60,000 bases of DNA. Origin: Cristatella mucedo. Its lineage: Eukaryota > Bryozoa > Phylactolaemata > Cristatellidae. Below the pieces are notes generated by a model. It searched no databases. It saw only the letters and a program-made list of their open reading frames with translations, and had not been told where the DNA came from. Both the position numbers and the translations under genes were made by a program. Within the stretch, counting starts at the first letter, position 1. Every line of letters begins with the position of its first letter. The stretch lies in contig WPIO01000192.1 of assembly GCA_009760855.2 (NCBI GenBank), positions 64,001 through 124,000 of the forward strand, written 5' to 3'. Of the stretch, positions 52,080 to 60,000 are shown piece by piece.

Positions 52080-53160
52080 TTAAAGTGCTCATGATTGACC
52101 TCAAAGCTTAGCGTGGCCAGTTTAGGACTCCCCAACTGCTTCTCAGCAAACGTCTAAGCATTGACTTAGCCGCCCATGTCAACTGAATGATGTCAGAGCG
52201 TCAGTAAATGGGGGCCCTTGCACGAGACGATGCATGCTAGTCGTAAAAATTGAATCTATGTTTGAGCTTCACAAATGCCAAAAATTATAATCAATTCTAA
52301 AGAGTTATACACTGACTCACCTACATCTCTTCGTTATGACCATTCTAATTTGTTCAATTAGCATGTTCATATTTCTTGCCTTCTAAAGGAGCCACTTTCG
52401 ATAAGCAATCAGTAAAGGATTGCAGTTTTAAGCACTTTAGCCCACGATCTCTTTTCATTTTGCCTGTCAAGTTATGGTGTTAAAATCAAATTACATTTAC
52501 CGTCCTTATGTTCGCTCCACTGTCATCCAGCATTTACATGTATTTATTTACACAGTGCACATTTATTGCAACACTTTTGAAGAATAGCTCCAAAAGCGGC
52601 TTTCATGCATGCCCCTAACGTGCTAGAATAATGCTCTGGGCAGGTGCAAACCCAACTCCGCCGGAGACGGAAAATATTGCGACGGCTAGATTAGCAAGTT
52701 TGAATAACTGGTACCAACTTTTGAAAGACAAGCTCGTTGAAACCACAATAACACTGTAAAATGGGCTAGAACTTTCGGACACTTCTTCAATACTAATTGC
52801 ACACTAATACGATCAGTGGCAGGAGGTGCACGATTCGTCAAAATTCTAGGTTATGCATGTAGTCCTGAGCATAATATACAGCAGACTTCCTCCCCAAATT
52901 AGGACATTTCTAAAGAAATTAATTTCGGATGTTTTTTCAGGCAGCTCATCAACTAACGCTCTGTCGCATGCCTTGAATGCTATTTATTTTCCCTAGGATT
53001 TTCTGCTAGCAGCTCATCATTGGTGTTGCCAGGCATTCGTTAAGAAGGCTGAATCTTGAAATGTGTGAACTTGTTCTGACCTTAAGGAAGCATGTCGATC
53101 GTTCAGTGGTAACACTCACAGTCAGCTCGCATAAGCATTAAGACAATAATTTACGCTGAC
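52080..53160. other. Gene-free AT-rich sequence
   Basis: No supported gene or repeat family was seen. Confidence 0.5.
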
Positions 53161-53164
53161 TTAG

Positions 53165-53480
53165 CAGATCCTTCGGACAAAAGGTCGATTTTTAGCGTCT
53201 TCCCGACCTCTGTTAAGTCGTCGGATGGCGTGATGACGTCAGTCGGGAATGAGTGCCCAGGCTTTGGCAGCGTACGAGCCGATGGCAACACAGGGCAGGC
53301 CGACGGCGTGCTCGTAGCGTGGTCTGAGGCGGCGGCACGGCGAGGCACGACCGCCGCTTGGGCCACGTACGTCCACGGCGGAAGCTATGGCCATCGCATC
53401 ATCCTCAAAGCCAGTCGCATGTCTTCGCCTACCGCTAACGCCGCAAGCCGGAGCATCGGCGGCTGACCTTGGAAGCTCCT
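53165..53480 (-). repeat. GC-rich block with faint LINE family A similarity
   Basis: GATGGCGTGATGACGTCAGT, GAATGAGTGCCCAGGCTTTG and CAGCGTACGAGCC follow the same order as the family A 3' coding region on the minus strand, but with GC-rich content. It may be a separate subfamily. The open frames over it on both strands are composition effects. Confidence 0.4.
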
Positions 53481-53870
53481 AACGAGCCGATCTGCTTGAA
53501 AGAGCTTGTTTTCGTCTGCATTTTCCTGCAACCAACATGCACTTTTAATGGGCAGGGGCAAGTCCAGACAGGCTTAGACGAGCCACCTTTCATCGCGTCG
53601 ACGGCGTGCACGTAATTCTGCTGCTGTCTCTTTGGTTCTCGTGACGATTTTTTGCCAATGCCCTGACAGCGGCCTCTTTAAGTAGCCGGGAAAAAGCTTG
53701 CAACTAAGCACGTAGTTATTGCTTAGGGTTGGCAGAAGCAAATACAGGCCTCTCAGAAGGGCGATATAAATGTGGGGGTCGTACATGCGCAGAAGCCTCG
53801 TTTTATGTGCGACTAGCACTAACAGCCCATCAGAGGGGCGACGAACTAACTGGCTTTGAGGAAAGGAATT

Positions 53871-54328
53871 TGTTACGGCAAACTGGGAGCCAAACAAAAG
53901 ATTATTGGTAAAGGCTTCATTCAGAAGCCTACCTGGGCTGACGTGGAATTCATTTCTCGCAGCCTTTCAGATTTGCTTCCTCCTCCAAGCGCTACATTGG
54001 TGTGTTGTGTGCGCCTGCTGCTTCTCGGCCACCGGTGTGTGCCCCGCTCTCGGTAAGTGGTCGGGCGGTTGGCTCGGTGCGGCCTTTGATGTGGGCGGGT
54101 GTTTGGGCGGTTGGCTCGGTGCGGCCTTTGATGTGGGTGCATGGCCAATCACGGTGGCTCACCGCGGATGCACTCCCTTATTTGTTGTGAGTCAGCCCCA
54201 TACTCATATATGTGTACCCGCTCGGGAATAAAGATTTGAGTATCGTTCACCGCTCGCGTTCGCCTGCTCGTGTCTTCGTGTCTCCGTGAGACTCCACCAG
54301 CGCTGCTGCAGCCGGAGACATTGTAACA
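53871..54328 (+). mobile_element. Candidate LTR, 458 bp
   Basis: It starts TGTTACGGCA and ends CATTGTAACA, giving a TGTTAC/GTAACA inverted pair. A 42-base direct repeat (GGGCGGTTGGCTCGGTGCGG, at 54063 and 54105) lies upstream of a GGAATAAAG signal near 54229, in the order expected for U3-R. No matching target duplication or second LTR was found, and no gag or pol follows. Confidence 0.5.
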
Positions 54329-54559
54329 TAACAGGTGCCGCGTACCTTTGTTTCTCTTTAGATATCTGCTCACTTATCGCGTGCAACGTATTTACGCGAA
54401 AGAACGCGCTTTGACCCGAATACTTTTTCGAACATTTTATGTACGAGAGGTGCCTGCACTTTATAAGCATCGGTGATTTTCCACCGACGGACCCCCAATT
54501 TAGAAGTCTGAGGTCTGACCACGTACCCATGAGTCACCGGTTCAATATAATTTGCAATA

Positions 54560-54668
54560 CGATGATCATTATTGTTATTCATTTGTATAGCACCCCATGA
54601 GAAATTAATCTCTATTCCGGTGCTTCGCATATGTCTCAGGGCTCGAGCCCACGACCTCGGTCATCAAA
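54560..54668 (-). mobile_element. tRNA-derived SINE, 5' truncated
   Basis: The minus strand reads GACCGAGGTCGTGGGCTCGA, GCCCTGAGACATATGCGAAG and ATAGAGATTAATTTCTCATG followed by an ATA-rich end. The A-box part is missing. Confidence 0.78.
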
Positions 54669-54840
54669 TGCATTTAACTTGACTTCGGTCGCTAAAAGAG
54701 GATACCTTGAAGCCAGCAGGCTAAACCAGAGCGGCGATAGTCTTTTCTTATATAGAATTATATATGGAGGCAAAAATATATAAACTAGTATACATTTCTT
54801 TACATGTACATATATATCTACCGGCACATAATACATCTGT

Positions 54841-55063
<223 letters not shown>

Positions 55064-55279
55064 GTTCTGTCATTACCTTTACTCTCTCTTTAGAATGTCG
55101 AAAATGGTAAGCTAATAGCTAGTTTTTTTGCAGAGCTGTACCTTTCTACTTTACGGGATACAACATTTATAAGTCTTGAACCAAGATTGGTCAGCAAGAA
55201 ACATGTTAGCCTTACTACTGCATCGTCGTGGCGATATACATTAAACCATGAAACCATAACAGTTATGTTTTAACAGTCA

Positions 55280-58200
55280 TTTTTTCCTAAATATGTGTGT
55301 TTTTTAAGTTCTTCTTAAATGTGGTCTGGTCAGCGGATGCTGTGAAGCAAGTTGGGAGTGTGTTCCAGGCTTTGGGAGCATACGAACTAAATGCACGGTC
55401 TCCAAAGAATTTGAGGTTTGTACGAGGTATTGATAAACTGATGGATTCCGAAAAGTGGGTGGTACAATGCTTGGCCTGGTGAGAGTGTAGATCTGAGAGA
55501 TAGGCTGGAGCCAAAGAATGAAGTGACCTAAAAGTGAGCGACAAACCCCTAAAGTCGATCCGTTGCTTGACTGGTAGCCAGTGCAATTCGGCAAGAAGTG
55601 GTGTGATGTGGCAATTGCGATGCTCACGGCAGACAAGCCTAGCTCCGGAGTTGTGCACCAGCATGTGTAATCGCCTGATTGCACATGCTGGTAGGCCAGC
55701 AAGCAGTGAGTTACAGAAGTCAGACGGGATGTCACAAATGCACGGACCAACTTAGGCGTAGTATCCTTATCTAAACAAGCCCGAGTTTTGGCAATGTTAT
55801 GTAGCTGAAAGTAGGCAGACTGGATTGTGAAACTGAGGTGGTCGTCTAACAAGAGGTGACTTTAGAACATGACACCCAGATTTCGACCTGATTCTACAGG
55901 AGATATGCTGGGAGAGCCAATTTTGAGCGTCAGCCTTTCCAATTTCTGAATCACACTGGGTTTGCCCGTAACTACTTAGTTTTATGATCGTTTAGTTTAA
56001 GAAAATATGCTGTCATCCATGTGCGGATGTCATCAATACATGCAGCAAGTGAGGTGAGAGAATTCAAGGTGCTCGAAGGCTGGGAGGGATCAAAGCAAAG
56101 GTACAACTTAGTGTCATCCGCATAGAAGTGAAAGTCTAGATTATGCTTGGCGATCACATCAGCAAGATGGAGAGAATAAACCGTGAAAAGAACCGGACGT
56201 AGCACGGAGCCCTGAGGTACCCCATATTTCAGAGGTACCTCAGATGATCTTTGTCCATTCACGTCAATACTCTGAAGTCTCCCACTGAGATAGGACCTGA
56301 ACCATTGCAGAGCAGTGCCAGTGATGCCCAGGCGAGATGAGAGGCCCTCTAGAAGAACCTTGTGATCGATAGTATCAAAAGCTGCCAAAAGATCGAGTAA
56401 AACCAGCAGAGACACTACCTATCGCTGCATTCCTAAGTAGGTTGTTGTACACCCTAAGCAATTTTGACTCTTTGAAGTGATTAGCTCTAAAGCCAGATTG
56501 GAACTTACTAGCAAGGTTTGAAGTTTTAATATATGAGTTTAGCTGGTCCACCATGACCCGTTCCAGTGTCTTACATGGGAATGGTAGAAGGGAGACTGGG
56601 CAATAGTTGATCAAGTTCTCTTAGTCTAGTATTGCTTTCTTGAGAAGTGGTCTAACGACAGCTTTTTTGAAAGGTGCTGGGACATGATCTGTGGCTAATG
56701 ACATATTAATGAAGTTAGTTATGCATGGCAGTAGCAGATCAATGCAACGTAGGAGCAGGATAGTGGAAATAGGGTCCAAAGGACGTGTTGTCTCCTTTGA
56801 TTGGGATAAGAACTCTAGAACGAGATAATTGGTGACCTGCTTAAATGTAGACATTGAGGCGCTGCCAGGAATTAAGGGACAGCATTCTAGGGGGATGCTG
56901 CCATCGCAGGGATGGACTCCCTAATCTTGTCTATCTTCTGGACAACGAATCGAGAGGAGCGATCGGCTAGATCATCACAAGGATCATCCGGTAAGGAGCT
57001 AATCTGGGAGCGGTTGAGGAGATGGTTGATCGTCGACATCAGCATTTTTGGATTGTAAATCAGTGATTCAACCATCTTTTTATAGAAGCTAGACTTGGCC
57101 TTTGCTAGGATCGATTGGTACGACCTACAGTATTCCTCGTATGCCTATCGATGGATAATCAGCCCCTATCTTGTGTATGCTTTTTCAAGCTTTCGCCAAG
57201 CTTTCGCTTAGTAGAGCTAGCTAGTTTAATGTCCATGGTAAACCATAGGCCGCGTAGGAAAGAGTGCACAGTTCGCTTAGTCAGAGGTGCAAAATCGTTG
57301 AGCGTGTCAGCTAGTGTCGTGTTGTAGCTATGTATCAATGGTGACAGATCGGAGAGGGGACTGAGCAGCAGAGGCGAAGCAGATATTCTCGCACGGTCAG
57401 CATCGATGTCAATGGTCTTGAGGTTTCGCGATTCACATGTGATTTTAGAGGATGAGGAGGCGGGCACACACTGTAGATTGAATGAGATCTGCATGCCGTC
57501 AGACAAGCAGGATTTGGTAATTGGTGATGACAAAGTGCAGTTGTATGAGCAAAATCTGGTCGAGTGTGTCAAACCTTGATGTAAGTAGGGCCGTGCACAT
57601 GAGCCACAAGAGACAATGAGTCAGTCAATGCACAAAATTCAGTGCTGAAGGCATCAGATAAGTTATTAAAGTGAACGTTGAAATCACCCATAATAAGGAA
57701 GAATCAATTTATTGCACACAGAATCTAAATGAGATCGGAGAAATCTGAGATAAGGGAGGATTTGTTACCCGGTGGGCGGTAGAATACTGCCACTATCGGT
57801 AGCTTGTTTTCCGGTGAGACCAAGACAATTGATTCAAAAGACTGCTTCGAGGGTACTGCAAATGGCTTGAAGTTGAATTTCGAGCGCACGATAATAGCAA
57901 CTCCACCTCCAGTTTTGATTGATCAAGGGGTGTGAATGAATGAGAAACCAGTTTGGGGTAGCGTCTTTAATTGTCGGACAGTTTATCGATTTTAGCCAAG
58001 TTTCAATTAGGGCGAGCAGGTCGAGACCATTTTCAGAAGTAAGGTCGCTTATTACCAGAGGCTTATTGCACATTGAGTGAGGATTGTAAAGGCAAGCGTT
58101 AAGTCTGGCCGATGGAGTTATAGTAGGCCTGATGACCACTAAGTTAAAGAGATTCACATTGACGCATGTGGGGGAGCGTGCTGAGCGGTTCGAGACAATG

Positions 58201-58330
58201 CTAGAAATACCAAACGAGCGGGTACTCAGCTCGCAGTTCCTGCCCAACGGACGGCGTCTGAGCAAGCGGTTCCGGCCACCGCGGCGACTCCGGGGTTTTT
58301 TTCTTTTGTTATTGCACAGTTTGTGAATCT
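55280..58330 (-). mobile_element. LINE family A, longest copy (endonuclease and RT), decayed
   Basis: On the minus strand the order is an APE-type endonuclease start (LNACLYNPHSMCNKPLVISD, LDLLALIETWL, 57834-58265), its continuation at 57159-57572, a linker (NHLLNRSQISSLPDDP), then RT (FKKAVVRPLLKK at 56621-56854, AAFDTIDHKVLLEGLSSRLG and FYADDTKLYL at 55972-56415) and the C-terminus to TFKKNLKNTHI near 55287. Stops and frameshifts divide it into at least six frames. The 3' UTR and hairpin tail are missing at 55280, so the 3' end was lost or deleted. Confidence 0.9.
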
Positions 58331-59600
58331 TAGCAACAACATTAACATCTAGGAATGCATTTGATCTACGATAATATATTGTCTGCTCAGGTACAACAGC
58401 CTAGTTGCTTGCAGTCTTTGTAAGTACGCTTTGACTCCAACTAGTCGATCCAATGACGACTTCCAAAGAATCAATTATAGACTTTTCTGCTTCTGGGAGC
58501 TGTCGCAGCTGACCATGCGACAGTGATGGCTGCAGTTCGCAGAGCAGCCAGGAAAAGACCTGAGTTTACCCGTGTGGCATTTTGTGATTTGCTATTAGTT
58601 GTTAGCCTTTGCGGGAGTGGGAAAGCTTGGCATCGGCGAGATCTTACAAAGAATACAACTGGCACAAAACGCAGGATAAAATTGTCGTGGAAAACTTGCG
58701 ACTGACAGAGCATGTTCGCTACCTATTGATATTTTGGGGTGGCGTACTCAGTACTTTCTGCTGCACTGGGAATTTTCGATGCAGTAAGAGTTTTAGAAAA
58801 TATAAAGCCGGTAACCTGCGGAATAGCTTGAGTAGCAATAGAATGTCGTGAACGTCGAACCTCTCTAAGCACCAGTCGAGTGGCTGCACCATTTTTCAAA
58901 GAGTATGACGCATTGCCGCTCTACACCGCAGTCCCTCTAATGAGACAAAAATCTACTAGAAATTGTCTTTGCAAAGTTCATGTTTTGAGTTCCAAGTGCA
59001 CTGTATAAAGCGCAATCTCAAGGCCATGGCATTATCTGCAAACAATTCTCTCTCTAATTCGAGCTGCATTGCTGTAGACTCCAATTGCCTAGGGCCAATG
59101 CAACAGTTCACCGAAGTCAAAGTCAATCCTCCACGAGCAGATTAAAAATCGGATGCACAAAGCTTCAAATTTTATTTCATATTTCACTGTAGTTTTTAAA
59201 CGCTTTTTACGTTAAGGACAATTCTTATCATGCAGTGTATATCATGGCTTGGGCAACTACCGCAATCCACCAAAAATCCGCTGCGTGGAGCTCCACTTTT
59301 GACCGCATTAACTCATAGTCTGGCGATAAAATTTTACGTCATTTCGCATGCACGTGCTCGGGCAATTTTTCTAAACTGACCCTAGCAACTACAGCAACCC
59401 TCAGCAAATGCACCACAATCAACTAGTGCCTGGATGCGAGAAGCTCCAATATCGATTGCAAATTATATTACATTACACTATGAATCAAGTGTACGCGCCC
59501 CATTTTTAGATGCTCGGCATTTCGGTTCTCGTGCAATGGGCTGTAGAAGGCCGGCCCACTAGTCTAATACAAGTTCACTCCAATCAGCCACGAGCCACCG
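58331..59600. other. Gene-free sequence
   Basis: No supported gene was seen. The short open frames at 58523-58851 and 58963-59145 have no recognisable content. Confidence 0.5.
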
Positions 59601-59619
59601 AATTCTCCCAAGTAGCTCT

Positions 59620-59772
59620 GGTTTGACCCGGGGGTAAAGGTCTCTCCTTCGGCGAACAAGGTCTTGCGCTCTGGCCCCGGGGTATACATTAAACATCTGC
59701 ATAGAGATTCTTTATTTATTAGAGATATATAATCATAAATTATTTGATTCTCTTGGGGTGTTATACAAAAGG
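59620..59772 (+). repeat. Diverged SINE (tentative)
   Basis: GACCCGGGGGTAAAGGTCTC, AACAAGGTCTTGCGCTCTGG, GCATAGAGATTC and TTCTCTTGGGGTGTTATACA follow the order of the SINE, with about 40 AT-rich bases inserted in the tail stem. Confidence 0.5.
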
Positions 59773-60000
59773 CATACAGTATTTATACGTGAGAAACAGG
59801 ACACGCTTCTTTTTTACTTCAGTGTAACAGGGCAGGTTTCAGTTGAAAGCGTATCCGGAAGATTTAATGACACGCGCAACAACTCTTGTTCTCATAAATT
59901 GCCCCGAAATCAACTGAAATTTTCCAGGCCAATATCACACCACTAAAATACACCGCAACATGCTTACTTTTACAGATCAATATCAGGCGCTCGAGCACTG

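Overview
The window is animal genomic DNA, most likely from an aquatic invertebrate. The grounds are one large intron-rich gene, dense L2/CR1-type non-LTR retrotransposon debris, a tRNA-derived SINE that shares the LINE tail, and long dinucleotide microsatellites. The phylum cannot be read from the sequence. No bacterial-type genes, rRNA genes, canonical tRNA genes or CRISPR arrays were seen.

Region 1 (about 0.2-40.8 kb, minus strand). A single gene runs right to left across two thirds of the window. It encodes an NWD1-type STAND ATPase: DUF4062 at the N-terminus, then NACHT with a Walker A and a Walker B motif, a winged-helix/helical section, and a long WD40 region. I traced 27 exons by reading splice sites and codon phase by eye, about 5 kb of coding sequence or roughly 1,650 codons. 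The extreme 5' end is not identified and the 3' end lies beyond position 1. Two junctions only work if the donor is GC instead of GT. One C-terminal junction (between 3723 and 1671) is unresolved.

The introns are packed with decayed repeats in both orientations. LINE family A is an L2/CR1-like element whose 3' end is a GCGC-stem hairpin followed by an ATT-rich tail. LINE family B has an ATTAC-type tail. A tRNA-like SINE ends in the same hairpin as family A. One SINE sits inside a family A fragment with a recognisable target duplication.

Region 2 (about 40.8-60 kb). I found no convincing host gene here; it is mostly mobile DNA. It holds a 171-bp hAT MITE closely resembling the SPIN family with an 8-bp target duplication (45.46-45.65 kb). 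A GC-rich, LTR-like 916-bp insert lies between identical 150-bp direct repeats (49.05-50.27 kb). There is a decayed family B LINE (50.8-52.1 kb), a candidate 458-bp LTR (53.87-54.33 kb), and the longest family A LINE, with endonuclease and reverse transcriptase (55.3-58.3 kb, minus strand). GC-rich islands at 47.1-47.7 and 53.16-53.48 kb differ sharply from their AT-rich surroundings and are unexplained.

All calls come from reading the sequence and from memory of the families. No alignment, transcript or database evidence was available.
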